A DNA stretch of 64,000 bases from Anisakis pegreffii. Lineage: Eukaryota > Nematoda > Chromadorea > Rhabditida > Anisakidae. Below, in pieces: positions 12,701-26,424 of this stretch (position 1 is the stretch's first letter; each line of letters begins with the position of its first letter). Position numbers and translations under genes: made by a program. Where the stretch lies: NCBI GenBank assembly GCA_035041965.1, contig JAPYMA010001018.1, forward strand, positions 1 to 64,000, read 5' to 3'. Below the pieces are notes generated by a model. That model was not told the origin of the DNA. It was given only the letters and a program-made list of their open reading frames with translations, and did no database searches.

Positions 12701-15700
12701 CAAGAATTTACTGTTCCTACGTATAATGTCTTATTAGCACGTCGTTCATGATGGCATTTAACAACGTTGGACTTCCTCTTACTAGTTGGACTGTTGTGTT
12801 GCTCATTATTGCAATCGATTATGATTGCATGAAAGGCTATTGTCTGTGACACGCACAATTCGAACTGTTTTGCATGGATTCTCATTCTTTTCAGAGGTGT
12901 TGTATTCGCTCTCATAACTATCAAATATGAATATCGTTCTCTTGATGGGTTTTTCTCATTCACTTCGTTTCATTTCATTTCACAATTCGAATCATTTTCT
13001 CATTCTGTAGCCTGTACTATTTACTCGATACGTTGACGAATGTTGACAGCCGAAATCAACAATACAACAATCGAACATCATTGCTCAACAATGTTCGACA
13101 GTCGAATGATCAATTATAGAGTGTATTTAAAAGAATGAGAATTTGACTTTAATGGTTAAGTGAAATGAATGAGAAATTAGCAAAAGAGAATACTTTTGGT
13201 GATAAAAGCTATGAGAGCGATTGGAACAGCAAGGAAAAGAATGAGAACCCTATTAAAACGAATGAAAACCCTGTTAGGCACTTATGAGCTAATGATACTC
13301 ATGTCAAAAAATAGGAGAATGAAGAGTGTTGCCATCAACTAACCGCATTTACCTACCCGAGGTAAAAAACATCATCACAACGGCAATTTATCATGACATA
13401 ACAATTACACGAAATATTAATTTCTTCATCCCTTCCATTACCCTCGATATCACCCAAAATGTGTAATTTCACCCTCTGTGAGAATCATTGACATATGCAA
13501 ATGAATAATACATATTTGGCGAGATTTTAAATGTCTCGTTTCCTTGACTCTCATTCGAGCAGAGACTTCTTTGCTGGAAAATGCAAGTACGAGCTCCCGC
13601 AGCACCTCTATCAGTTTGAGTTGATTCAGAAAACTGATTTTTTCAATGAACTGATCTACTCACCTCATTGTGATCACCTCCATTTGTTGCACCAAAGCGA
13701 GTTGCTGATGGGAAGTGATTGAGAGAGCGCATTTTAGGTGATTTTCGACGGTAACCGTTCTCGTGCTCCACTTTCCGATCCTGTAATAGATCCAACTTTG
13801 AAGGAAAAACCGTGATCTTATTCACTGGAGCAAGATTCATAAAAATCGAAAGTACTCACTTCCTCGAGAAATTCAATAGAAGCTTGCCAAACGGTCTCAA
13901 GGGCAGAGGTGCTTCCTTCATAAGTGACTGATAAAACAGAGTCGGTTGAAATTCTTAACGGTACCTCGTTATTTGATGGCGAGCGTCTTGGTCGATTCAT
14001 GTACGCAACACGAAGTTGCGGTTTTCCAATGTAAGTACCGTCCGGTGCGAACTGACCGGCATATTTTGATTCATGCTGAGGTGGTAGTTCAGGTACAGTA
14101 TTGATGCCTGTAAATGAGATGAATTCGAACAGTGTTGTGAAGAAAAGTGGTTCAGATACTGTTCTCTTGGAGAATTCCTTCCAATGGTGTCCTTCTCTTT
14201 CTTCTTTCGAGTAGATGATCAGATCATCAATGGTTGTCTGCTTGCTTGGGAATGATTGTTTGGGATTATGACGATAATTGGATTGGACAAATGATCACAA
14301 ATAAAATTTTTCTGATGAATGCCGAGTTGGTCACAATGAACCTTGAAAATGAACAAGTCTCGAAGTAACTTGAATAGTTGGTCAACTTCTGAGTTGTTCA
14401 CTTAATTCAAGCCAAACTCAGTTGAATCTCGCGAACGATTCGCAAGGAAATCTCCGCAAGATTCGTGGGGAGTAGGTAATAACAGATCTCAAGAATAAGG
14501 CAAGTAATATTTGAAATGGACTATAGATCGTTAGTGAACTGATATAGTCGGTTTGTAATTCATGATCGAGTCCGGCGATCAAAACTCACCGTATGAGTCC
14601 ATGAATGGCATCGGTGGCATCGTTATCCTTGGTAATGGTATGAGTCGAAATGGGCGAGGAGTTGTGGGTGCTGTTAGTTCTGAAAGTAGAGATATGACAA
14701 AGTTGCTGGGTTGATTGGAGTGATAAGTTTGGAGTTCAGACAGCGTTGTTCAATCCTTTTAAGTGGTGCCATATCATTTCTCCCAAGCTCACGAAAATTT
14801 TTACATTAAAAGTTCAAAACAACTGAAGCAACTCAGGACGATGTTGGAATTTCCTTCATCAATACTGACTACTGCTCCTAGCCTGATATTCCAAGAAAGA
14901 AGGCTTTGCTAGATTGGCATTCATTTATGAATCGATGACGTGAAATATAGGCAATGAGTATCGATAAAATGTTCAGTGGGAGACACGATAAGAGTCCAAG
15001 ACACGAAAAGACAAGAGTTCTGCAGTTCAGTGGGAGTGAGGAACTCCAAACAGTATTTGAGTAAATAAATAAAAAGTGTTGTAAAGAAATACCGTAATCG
15101 TCTTCTGGAAGTGGTGGCAATCCGAAGAGATATGAAGGTTTTGGTTTGGATGGTCGTGGAGTGAACAATGAGAACGGATGCACCAGAGCACCAAATGGAA
15201 GCAAATTCGGTTTATTGACGACAGCTGACGCTTTTAAGTGATCATCGTCAATGGTCTAGAAAAAATTCTTAGGAGCTTATTTTGTTTCACAAGCGCATGG
15301 ACATTTGAGTGATTTCTTCGCTCTTAGCCTGAGCATTGTGCTAGCTCAGTGGTTCTCACGCTCGGGTGCTCCATTAGGTCTGGCAGGCTGTCATTACTCC
15401 CCCTCCCGCTACAATAATTTAACATTCCCACGCATAACGTCAGAACTGATTTTCTGATCCCCTCGATTATCCCCTGGCCCAAATTACCCAAAAGATGGGT
15501 GATTTTAGCTTATGGAAACCCTGTGCTAGCTGATGCACTGTTGAAAATTTGACAACTGTATTCGGAATTGGTAAGTTTTTGACTTAACGAACTCTCTGAA
15601 ATAAATCTGTTTTCAAGCCTGTCTATAGACTGAAGACAACGAACTCTCTGAAATGCTATAGACTAGACTGAAGAGCGATTTAAAATATTTTAATTCAGTA

Positions 15701-15965
15701 AATGAGTTATGATGTTTTCATTTCAAAAATTATCGTTCATTCCTGATCATCTGTCATGTATACGATTGGAAATTTCTGCAAGACTACATTGAGTTTATAT
15801 CATCCCTCGCCAACTCAATTTTGTTGATGTTACGGCACTTTTAATGATCCATACAGAGTGATATAAGCGAATGAATGTTTCTTTTACCGTTTGTGCTTGA
15901 ACACGGTGATTGTGAATGATTAGAGTGATGTAGACAATAAATGGCAAAATTCCCGATTCCCGCAT
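9776..15965 (-). CDS. Secreted basic, proline-rich 634-residue protein, unknown function
   Basis: Twelve exons, read from high to low coordinate, keep phase at all eleven junctions: 15965-15888, 15255-15093, 14679-14590, 14107-13860, 13780-13664, 12170-12053, 11939-11769, 11561-11200, 10772-10653, 10435-10223, 10085-9978, 9892-9776. Residues 1-26 are a signal peptide (FIVYITLII core, cleavage near VQAQT). Residues 27-110 are rich in Pro/Phe/Leu (TPRPSKPKP; PPLPEDDY; TAPTTPRPFRLIPLPR). Residues 233-449 are strongly basic and Gln-rich with many dibasic sites. Residues 450-489 hold a repeated VNFG unit. The block KYAG...PQLRV occurs near 125-144 and again at 597-613. No catalytic motif is visible and I do not recognise the family. 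Two introns contain MITEs. The start is the first ATG of an exon opening at 16001; that exon is open upstream, so an extra 5' coding exon is possible. Confidence 0.8.
12623..13490. mobile_element. 868-bp non-autonomous hAT-type element (copy 1)
   Basis: It starts CAGTGATTCTCAC and ends with the inverted match GTGAGAATCATTG, the hAT-like terminus CAGTGRTTCTCA. Flanks ACATTTAC and ACATATGC form an imperfect 8-bp target duplication (6 of 8). The interior holds no transposase frame. It lies in intron 5 of the secreted-protein gene. A copy of exactly the same length lies inverted at 18946-19813. Confidence 0.8.
15347..15523. mobile_element. 177-bp hAT-type MITE with perfect target duplication
   Basis: The left end CAGTGGTTCTCACGCTCGGG and the right end (inverted CAGGGTTTCCATA) match the termini of the 868-bp elements. 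It is flanked by a perfect 8-bp duplication TGCTAGCT (15339-15346 and 15524-15531). It lies in intron 1 of the secreted-protein gene and is probably an internally deleted relative of the longer elements. Confidence 0.88.
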
Positions 15966-18945
15966 CTGCTCTCTCCAGTGCTTCTTCTTCGGTTTTGTTT
16001 CCTGCAAATTATCTTATTATCATTGGCATCATGTAGCAGAGCATGATGAACGTTACGACTAAACAAATTCGTTAAAGTTCATTCGAAGCGTTGTTAAAAT
16101 CAAAACTATTTTGGGGATATTCACGAGAAATTTGAAGTGACAGAAGGGTCACCTATCAATTGTTCACAGATGTAAGCAATTCTCGTGACTGAATCAGAAA
16201 CTGTGGTAAGGAAATTCCTGGATTTGTTGCACCTGACGACGTCAATGATCTTGACGAGCACAACTGATATTGCACGTACCTACTTCAAATAATAACCCAA
16301 TGTCCTATCACATCAATCATTCTTCATAAGAATTCGCTAGATCATAAGAAATTTGAAACAACAAATCAACGACGAATGACCACAACGAATAGACAGCTGC
16401 AAATCCAGTCTCTGAATTGAAATACAACATGAAATCAGAGCTTTAGTACAATCGAAACATTCACAGAACAGCACAGAGCTCTCTCTGGCAATCTATAGAT
16501 ATGATCCGTTCTGCCCTGAAATCACATCTTAAGCTGCAAGATAATTACATGCTCGATTGCGGATTTCAATTGGGGTTTTGATCACATTCCACTGAAGACT
16601 GAACCAATTCATTCGTGAAATCGCTTGTGAAACAAAAACACGAACCCTTAAACACTCGTATACGTACTCGAAGAGCAGTTTCTTTAGATGTTCAATGGTG
16701 TAAGTCCAATGAAGAGTGTAAACGATTAAATGATTTAATCCATCTTTCTGAGGATGGATATCCAAGAATGTCATTGGTGTGATCAATGTTTATCACTTTG
16801 TACACTTTTGAGAAACCAGTTTTGACTATCACTTATTCTTCAATAGTCTCCACCTGAAAAGATCACAAATAATGCGTTCATGCAATCAGATCAATCACTT
16901 TCCTAAACGTGGACAATGACTCTCATAAATGAATCGATTAAAATAATGACCGATTTACGTTGAATTTGAGAGCAACGCAGTTTCGTTGACGTCTGCTGTC
17001 ACATTCATTTTCATCGACCGTTATGTGCACAATCGAACCAGAAACACATCCATGTTTTATTCAGTCTCAAACCCTTCGATATATCTTCAAGAATTTTGCT
17101 CGTTTATTGGACTTTTCTAATTCCACAGTGATGATTAGTTATTAGCTGGTAACAATATAAAATCAACTAGCTCGGACAGATTACCCCACCTCTATTCGAA
17201 AAAGTTTGTGAGATTCAGGCATTTTTGTGGGAGATACGAGAGCGAGGTGATCCCTTACACTAATTACGAAGAGTTTTAATCAGAAAGGGATCATTTTCGT
17301 GAATCATGGCATCTGTCATACCGGATATCAAGTGTCTGTTTAGGAGGAATTCTTCAACTTCAGGTTTTGTGAATCCATGAAGATCCGACTGGCTTCCAAT
17401 ATCACATATAACCATGAAAAGAATTTTGGTTGTTTTTTTGATGGTTGATATGCCTAATTACGAGTGGCAGGGAAGATAAACCAAAAGAATTAATCACAAC
17501 AATGGAAAACTTATGGGACCGTGATATCGCATAAATAATGCTTTAACGACTCAATAAGGAGCACTCCACAATCTTGTTACGTGAAAATTTTATGGGTAGA
17601 TGAAATAATTCCTATTTGTGTTAGTGATTAATTGTTCGTTGATTATTGAAAGGATAATGAATAATCCGAGCAGTCTTTTTCTCAACAAAGTGTTGGGAAG
17701 TGGAAAATATTTGGTTAAGCTGTTCCGTTTATAAATGAGTTGATTTGTTGTCCATTCAAAGCAGCACAGTCACTCGTGATAAGTCACTCTTAAGTTTGTG
17801 ATAATCCTACCAAATTGCTGAAATGTTTGGGCATGACCAAGCACTAAAGGATTAGATAAAGAACAGCTGGTGTACAGATTAACAGTGAACGACGAGAGAA
17901 AAATGTTGGATTTCGAAAAATGTCATTTCAATAGTTTCTAAAAAATGTCATTTCAATATACGACAGTTAATATGCGCATTCATGCAATTTGTGTTTCGTA
18001 TTAGTTTTGAATGCTGCCCAATTGTTCCCTCAAGTTTTCTTCATTCACATAACATAGAACGAGAATTTTTGAGAGGCATGAAAAAACACAGCAAAATCAT
18101 TCTCATGGAAAGCTCAACTGAAACCTCCTCACAGGAATTTAGAACTTTCGAGGAATTCTCTCTCTTAAAGCTGCAATTGCCGAAATCAACTTGATTATAA
18201 CGATTTTGCTTATTTATTGTTTATGATGCGAGTTTGCTCACATGTTACAGATCATTTTATTCATAGATAGCTTGAAAAACAAGGACCGAGAGATGGCGTA
18301 TCTCTCAGTCCCTGTTTTATTATATGCTTGATTTTCTTTCTCCAGAAAATCATTCCAGTACTTGAAATTCCTGAAGGCTGATGCAGTCTGCTATGTTGAT
18401 GGTGTTGAATGATGCTCATCGACTAGTTTATTCGTTTTTCAAGATATCTCTGAATAAAATGAGCTGTAATATGTGAACAAAATCTCATAATAAGCAATAA
18501 ATAAGCACCTATTTGATGATCAAATCATCACAGAGAATCGCTATTCATCGAAAGGAATCGATGTGATTGAAGGTGGCTTCGAATGTTTTGCGGGGGACTT
18601 GTATGGCGCACTAGATTTGTTTCATTTGCCGACAGCGAGGTGAATCTGAAACGATCATAGCAAAAGCATCACACATTGGAGCGTTGTAAATCAACTCATT
18701 TCAAAGAATCAGTCAGCTCACATTATGAACGATTTTCTTTTCAAATGCTCCATTCCATGCTTACTGACAAAACATCCAATTTGCCTGCACAATCTGCTTC
18801 AATAATCTTTTTTTTGGATGCTTAGGCTATATCGCATCCGTTACAGATAAATGTTTGAATGGATCATTTAGTGTCCTCATAAAAGCACTCAAACATATAA
18901 ATTTATGCATTCTATGCTTCAGCTTCTTATGCAGATTCAACAGAG

Positions 18946-19813
18946 CAGTGGTTCTCATAGGGTATGAAATTACCCATTTTGGGTAATTTGGAATTGTCAA
19001 GGAGTAATGGAGGGAGTCGGAAAATTAGTGTTCCGTGCAGTTGTTATGTTATGATAGAACCCAGTTGCGACAGTGTTTCTTACCTCAAGTATGTAAATGC
19101 GATTAGTTCATGGCAACAGTGTTCATTCTCATATTTTCTGAGTATCATTAGATCGTCCGGGCCTAACAGGGTTTTCATTCGTTCTAATACAGTTTTCATT
19201 CTTTTCCGAGCTGTTAAAATCACTCTCATAGCTTTTATCACCAAAAATGTTCTCTTCTGCTTATTTCTCATTCATTTTAGTCAATAATTAATGTCAAATT
19301 CTCATTCTATCAAATACACTCTATAACTAATCACTTGACTGTCGAACGTTGTTGAGCAATAATATTCGATTGCTGTATTGTTGATTTCGGCTGTCAACAC
19401 TCGTCAAAGTATCCAGTAAATAGTGTATGTTATGGAATGAGAAATCGATTCGAACTGTGAAGTAAAATGAATGAGAAAAACTCGTCAAGAGAACGATATT
19501 CGCATGTGACAGCGATGAGAGTGAATACAACAATCTAAATCACTTTGAAGTGTGTGTCACAGACAATGGCTTTTCATGCAATCATAATCGATTGCAATAA
19601 TGAGAAACTCAACGGTCTAACGTAAGAGAAGGCCCAACGATGTCGATCATCATCGTGGACGTGCTAATAAGGCTGAATGTAACGGTCATCTGAATATCAC
19701 ATGTACGATTTCCATATTTAATATTGGGGGAGGGGGGGGAGGGTGGAGGGGATAACGGCTGCATGTTAGATCATCAAAAGGGATAATGGAGCACCCGAAT
19801 GTGAGAACCATTG
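18946..19813. mobile_element. 868-bp non-autonomous hAT-type element (copy 2, inverted)
   Basis: The termini are CAGTGGTTCTCAT and ATGTGAGAACCATTG. Flanks CAACAGAG (18938-18945) and CAATAGAG (19814-19821) match at 7 of 8 positions, an 8-bp target duplication diagnostic of hAT transposition. The interior aligns in reverse orientation with 12623-13490, and a G-rich run (GGGGGAGGGGGGGGA) sits near the right end. No transposase is encoded. Confidence 0.88.
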
Positions 19814-22800
19814 CAATAGAGCATTGCTTCAAAACGATGAACGCTCAAGATTTTGATGATGAGCAAAGTTTCCTCGTTAAGAGCAGTTCATAACGTTGAT
19901 AACTCAATTCGTTGCGATGAAGTATCTCAAGAGGAAGTTGCTTGCAGAAAAGTGCGAAAATAGTTGTCCTGAATGACAATCTGACTGAATAAGTTGAAGT
20001 TTTCAGTGCTTTGGGCTTTTTTTTCTCAGAATAAGAGCTATCCCTTCAGTCCAACGTTAAACAACCGTATCCTTTCACCCATGTGTGATATTTGAATTTT
20101 TCAACACATCCCTCACATTTAGCATCCATCACGTTTTATCGCCAATGAAATGAGGGTTTCTGCATATGCAGAGTGCATTTAAACCTAATGCTTCTTCATC
20201 AGCCACAACTCATGTTCACAAGCTGATTGCAAGGAGTACGCCATGCACTACCTTATTTTACACATGCACTTTTCAAAGTGATGGCTGTCAGTTTTACTGA
20301 CATTTTCGAACGATAAGATCCTGTTAAAACATGTGATTTTTGACAAATGATTCCGAATTGCAAACGAACAACAAACGAATATGTCAAACAAAACGGTAAA
20401 TCTATGTTTTTGAGTGTTATTTGAGTGTTATTGACATTCAAGAATAACCACTAAACCTTTGCAAAGGTGAACGGAAATAATCTCACGTCAGTCACTTCCT
20501 TACGTTTAGTTTTTCTTCCTTCTCCTTTAAGCTAATCATGAGTATTGGATGAAAGTTTACCAGCTCATGCCTTTCCTTCGCAGCAAATGCTTTTTGCTGG
20601 AATTTTTTAAGATGTAAACTGATGATTGTTCAACGAACTTATCTTTGAGAAACGAATAAATCATGCTAGTCAACTGGAAGTGAACAGTTTATTTTGCGGA
20701 TTGTGTAATGTTATTTCAAATAAGCTAACAAACTGCCTAGTAAAAATGGGAAATTATCATTGAATTACGAAAATATACACGCATTTATCTGATCGTTCTG
20801 TGCTTGTTGGAATCAGTTATAAATGATGCTTCAAAACATAGAAAAGAAATAATTCCAAAACGATTTTTGCAATAACTAACTTCATGTAATGAATTAAGCA
20901 ATCACATTAATTTTACTGGCAGTATTATTACAATGTTATCTGAATAAGTGATTGTTTATCAACACGATCATCGTTGCAGAACGACAGTTGATTGAGGTGA
21001 GTGTATTTGTGCAGACAGAGTTGCCGTCAAGATTTTCCGACACATTTCATGACACGCTCGTAATAACTTTAAAATGTTATCCGATCAGCTCTTCAAACGA
21101 TGCTGACATTGATTTGTTGTTCATTTGGCTGGCGATAAATTTTCTATAAAGTCAGTGTATTTGTCATTCATTTAAACACACACACACACATTTGTTACAG
21201 CTTCGATCCTTCGCTTCGATCCTCTCCTCAACCTCAGGCATATCGCAACTTTCCAATAGTCACCAACTGGTCAACGTTTGCATTTGTTGTTTGTTCTGAA
21301 CGACAAAACAAGATTCAATCTGTAATCTTAATAATGTTATTAATGACATGTTCATCATAGAATTACAATCACAATATTGACGACTTGCGGGATAGCTTGA
21401 AAAACTGCTCAAAAACAATGTGTTGAACAAATGTGAGATCCATCGAATTATCATTTGTTGGATTAAGTTCTAGAGCTAATAAAATTGGCTTATGCTTGAA
21501 AAATGTCGTCGTTTCTTTGATTATTGTTTCGTTTGATTGTTATCGTTCTTCCGTGATACTCATGCATTATTTAAGATCAAAAGCGATCATTCGTCCATTG
21601 GAACACATCTTGAACATTTCATCTTCTCGATTTTTCATAGCTAGTAATGAATAAACTCGTGAAAAAAGCAAATGTTTATTGTTGATGGGTATTAGCAATA
21701 ACCTTCAAAACATATGTTCAAGACTAGGTTGAGAATTTTTCTCATTCTTCTTTGCCATTAATTCAGATCCATTGTTTCTTGCGATTTTTTTATAAGAAGT
21801 GCCCTTCAATAGATTGATGAACATAAATCAGATTGCATTCCAATTTTTTGTACCAAATGTACTAGTCAAATTTATGCATCTACTTTATGGGTCAGAAATG
21901 AGCAGGTAGGCGTAATGGATTCGAAAATAAACCCGCTTGCAGCAGTCCAGTGGGTTTTAGCATTTTTCAGCGATTCTGACGATGCATTCTGGCGAAATTT
22001 CGAAATTTACTGTGAAAGTCATGTATCGCATTCGAATACGTCCATAAGTTTATTCAGCACACTTCATGTTTGTACTTATAGATTTATACTTATCAGTCAT
22101 TCGGTTGACACCAGCTAGAACCATCATCCTTACAATTCAACATGAAAATTCGGTCAAAAAAGAACTGACAAAACATTTTTTGTGGCTTCAAAACGTGTCA
22201 CTGATATGAGATTTTCGTCAATGCAATTGCGCACGAATAAAAATTCGCAATTGAAGGAGGCAGTTTGAAGATTTATTGGGCTTGAGTAATTCATTGAGAA
22301 GTAAATTATAATGTGAAAGATATCCAATGACGTGGAGTTTGTTTATGATCAGATCGAGTTGTTTTGTTGTTGCTGAGAAATCTGCGGTTGTCTGGCGATC
22401 TAGTAGCGGTGTTATCACGTAGGAGTGCGATGAGATACGATGTTTGTTAGCTGTAGTGATTGGGAAATATCTTACATAATACGATTATATGGAGTAATTT
22501 GTTTCAATTCCACTAATTTAACGACCGCTTGACATATTGCAAATCATTTTGCCTTTTCTTCACTCGCTTAATCGCTGGCGATCGCCGATCTCAAAACATA
22601 CTTCATTCCAGAGATACTTCACATTACTTTCCATTTTATTTCACATCATCAATTGTGTCAGATCTCAATCATTCTGCTACGTTTTCGGGTGCGAAAACTT
22701 CAGATTCTTAATATCTGTTTCAATAGGCTAATGCTTCTCGGGGTTTTGAAACGATAAACTATTTCTAAATTATTCAAATGCTTTTTGCATCCTCTCAGAA

Positions 22801-25800
22801 GATAGACCAAGGCGTTTTTGACCAAACTAACTGCTACCTGATTTGCCCAATTTCTTTTAGTGCATTCTGAAAAGAATTGTCACTGAAAAATTCCAGCGCA
22901 TAAAAGTTTTCTGAACGTCTTTTCTTTTAAATAAATTTAAAGTGCGTTTTCAATTATAACGATGACTGAACACTTCTTTAACTAACTTCATGCTTAATTT
23001 TTTGTTTTTTAGTGATTTTACATTTGGTACTTGGCTCAACTATGAAGCGCTATATTACGATCTACAGGAATACACTAATCATCGTGATATTCACTTTGTA
23101 ATCATTGTTCAGGTTCGTTGCTTTCAGCTGCGTTGTTCCGAAGGCACTTACTTCACTGAACAACTCTAACAATCGAGAAGAGCACTTTCTGAGGACGATT
23201 TGATCTCACATTTAATGGGCGTGCTCTACCGTCATATGTAATGATTTCAGACTGCTATTTGAAAACCAGGAGGTTAGTGCAACTGATCAGTTTTATCAGA
23301 TTGAAGTTCCTTCATGATAGAAGTTATCGCCGATTAGAGATATTTTCCTTAAATATATCCTCAAAAGAGATGATACATATCCAACATAATTGTATCGAAA
23401 CAACCCTTAGAATTTCATTTACGACTTCCACTAATTGCATTTAATTTCTACCAATTACCGATGTGCTTGGAGAGAGAAAGATTTCTTGAGATCAGCCGGA
23501 GTCCTACACTCTAATATAAGACACGTTTTAAAATGTTAATTCAACTCGGCAGCTGTCCATGCGATTCACGTTCTTTCGATGGTTTTATCAATCAAAATTC
23601 CATTAGTTTTAGCAACCAAAATGTTTCAACATATATTTCTTATGTTTTTTAGAGAACATTCTTTTAAAGTTTGAATTCACCACACAACTGAATGGAGTAT
23701 TAATCTCCGAAACATTTTATATGTACAGTTCATTGATTTCCTTTCGCTCGAGAATGTTATTGTTTTTGCTACGAATACGATGATAAATGTTTAAGTTATC
23801 AAAGAAAATCACTCATTTGTGTTGCTCAAACTGCTGATAGAGTTTATCTGGTCGCCATAGTATTGCTAGTCGAACACAGGTAGACAACATTAATTCATTT
23901 TAACAAACATAAGTTCAGCAATGAGTTTCTTGGTCGACCGACTTATCAGCAAGCCAGAGAGCAACGTTTGAAATTGTTTCATTTAACTCGCGAAAATCTC
24001 TCTTCATCTGACTTGATATACTTTCATTTCAATCCTTTGATGATCCTCGAATGTCATCTCATTGCTTCTTGAAGTTAATGTACCTATTCCGCTAAATCAG
24101 TGTGCTTTTGGTCAGAATACCTTATCTATGCGTTCTGTCATTGAAAGCGTAGGAATTTCTAAGATAAGATTGCGCACATCTGTTTCCGAATTGTAATTTT
24201 CAATTTCTGAACCTGATCAATCCTCTTCAACCGTTCACGGTTACGAATAGCAACAGAAGCTGCTGCCTTATAACAGGTGTTAGATCAATTAATTGGATGT
24301 TGCTCTTAATTTCTCGGATATTAAGTTGGTCAGTAGTAGATCGGAGAAAACGGCTCAATGTAATGATTAGCAGAAAAGTGTCAGCAACCCAAAAGCTCAA
24401 GGTGAACTAAAAGTCCAGATTCGGATTAGCCTCAGGATGAGATGTAGGCTCAAATTACTAGTTTGGACTCACAACCCTGCTCATGTTCCGATCATATCCC
24501 ATTCAACAATGATACTGGATGCTGTTCGAACCCTGTGATTACTTCTGTTATGTTACTTCTATAGTAGCATTCTGATTAAAAAATCTTGAAATTATTGTGA
24601 TCAAAAAGAGTTTCTATCGATTCGACTATTCGTCCATTCGACGAATAACATTCATCGTACGATGGTGATAACCATAATTTGTTAAGAATCTTGGACTAGC
24701 GGTTTCATTTGATCAGTTTTTGCTTCTTCACCTTGTGATCGTTTTCATTTCTCATAATCCACACGCAGACGAACTGCTGCAGTCTGGTGGATAAGTTAAA
24801 GTGGATGTTCGTAGACGTGTTTATAGGATTGCTACTGTGTGCACATTTTAGTGTGATTAATGTGATTGGCTTGACGTCGTTAACCGACAAGTAAAATGAT
24901 GATAGCTTAGTGTTTGTCTTAAATTTGACACTTAATGTGATCGCATCGAATCTTGGTTTAAACGTCTATCATCGATTTTGCATTGACGGATTGATTCGTT
25001 TGGCTTGAACGGATCAAGTGTTGATTAGGCAAGCACTTTACCACTTGATATCTCAGCATTTGCCTATCATGAAATGGTTCGTTACCTGCGTTCGGCTACT
25101 ATTAATAGAGCAGTTCAGACGTTTGTGTTTCTTCTAAGAAACCTCAATTAACGCATTTTGGCTGAGGTCTGAGGTGTCAGATCATTCTTGCAATCAACTT
25201 ACGCCATTGGATGTTATCGCAACAGTTACAGCTATTAGCCCTTTGAGTTTTTTGATCCGCTTAACATTTCAATGAAAAACTGATCAAATTCAATGTACAA
25301 CTGTTCATGTCAAGAGGTGAACTGACCCTCAAAAGACGGCCAATTTAATTGCTGACACTTGAAGTTGCTCATATCATCTAATTGTGAGTGTGCAAATAAA
25401 ATGAGGCTTAAATAAAACGCACGAGAGGCTTGAATAGATCCTCTATGAATATACTACAATACAGAGATGCTGAAGAAGTCGCAATATTAGTAACATATAA
25501 AGGACTGATATGAAATTCAGTAAAAGCAGTTATATTGATGAAAGAGTGAGAAGGTAATTCGCAGGACTGAGACTACATTTTCATTCGATGTTAGCAATAT
25601 GAGCAATGAAATGTGTAATAACGGGTCAAGCATGCAGTCGGATTCAGAAATAAAGTGGTACTGAAAATTCAGCTCAAAATTTTGCTTGCTTCACAGCCTT
25701 CTTGTGCTCTTTGACCTTCAGAGCAGAGTGGAGCTGTGATCGCTTTCTATGACCTCACCTCGGTGATGAATGGTCGTCAATTTGCTGTGTGTTGATGATA

Positions 25801-25822
25801 GACTGGAATTGTCGTATTGAAA

Positions 25823-26148
25823 CTACGTGCGAAGGATCACGTTGTGGAAGCTGAAGCAAAACTGCTCTTTGAAAGTTTCCGCCAAAAAAATATTTGCTTC
25901 AAAATATGTTTCGTTTTTGCGACTGATTGGATCAAGTTTTTTGCTCGAGTTTTTGAGTAATCGATCGATGATTTCACAGGAAACCTCTTGAATATCAATA
26001 CCGCCAAACACACTGTTATCATCGAATCATATTCGAATCCACGCCCTTCTAACCAGCACTTTATCACAAACTTGCGATTGATACCAATCAAATTCTGATT
26101 GCTACCATTCAAAGTGAAAGCTTTGATCAAGCCAAATTTTGCTCTCAT
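25823..26148 (-). pseudogene. Possible decayed Tc1/mariner-type DNA-binding fragment
   Basis: Two overlapping minus-strand frames look protein-like but are offset, as if by a frameshift. One reads NLIGINRKFVIKCWLEGRGF, the other EIIDRLLKNSSKKL. Together they loosely resemble the paired helix-turn-helix and the following RIRRNPRRS-type segment of nematode Tc1/mariner transposases. The catalytic DDE region was not found. This is a weak resemblance only. Confidence 0.25.
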
Positions 26149-26424
26149 CCAATACTAATCAAAAAGTGATTTGATTTGGTGATTTGATTTGACAAAAAGT
26201 GTTTTGATCAAAAAGTGATTTGTTTTAAGTGTTATTATTATCGAATCAAGGCCATGAAGTACTAAATATTAACGTACTGATTAATTGGAATGGTTTGCTG
26301 TTTCACTAAGCCACTGTTATTTACGAGAATTGAACAAGGCATTTTTATAGGTGACACAGTTTCGTGTCATAACTGCTAGCGTTCGAAAAATCAAAATTTT
26401 GCTTAAACGCAGCGATGTTTCAGC

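Larger units (their letters stand above)
15966..26424. other. Gene-poor region of about 10 kb
   Basis: No reading frame here shows recognisable domains or splice-consistent chains of exons. It contains the 868-bp MITE (18946-19813), a short CA repeat (about 21176-21190) and one decayed transposase-like patch (25823-26148). The single ORFs of 60-105 codons look like chance frames. It may hold regulatory DNA for the flanking genes or a gene too diverged for me to see. Confidence 0.45.

Noticed and set aside
12649..12963. 104-codon minus-strand open frame
   Set aside because: It lies wholly inside the 868-bp MITE, has no family features and is broken in the other copies.
14878..15204. 108-codon minus-strand frame read as one exon
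   Set aside because: Only 15204-15093 belongs to exon 2 of the secreted-protein gene; the rest reads into the intron past a good donor (GTATTT).
18964..19287. 107-codon plus-strand open frame
   Set aside because: Also inside a MITE copy and not conserved between copies, so it is a chance frame.
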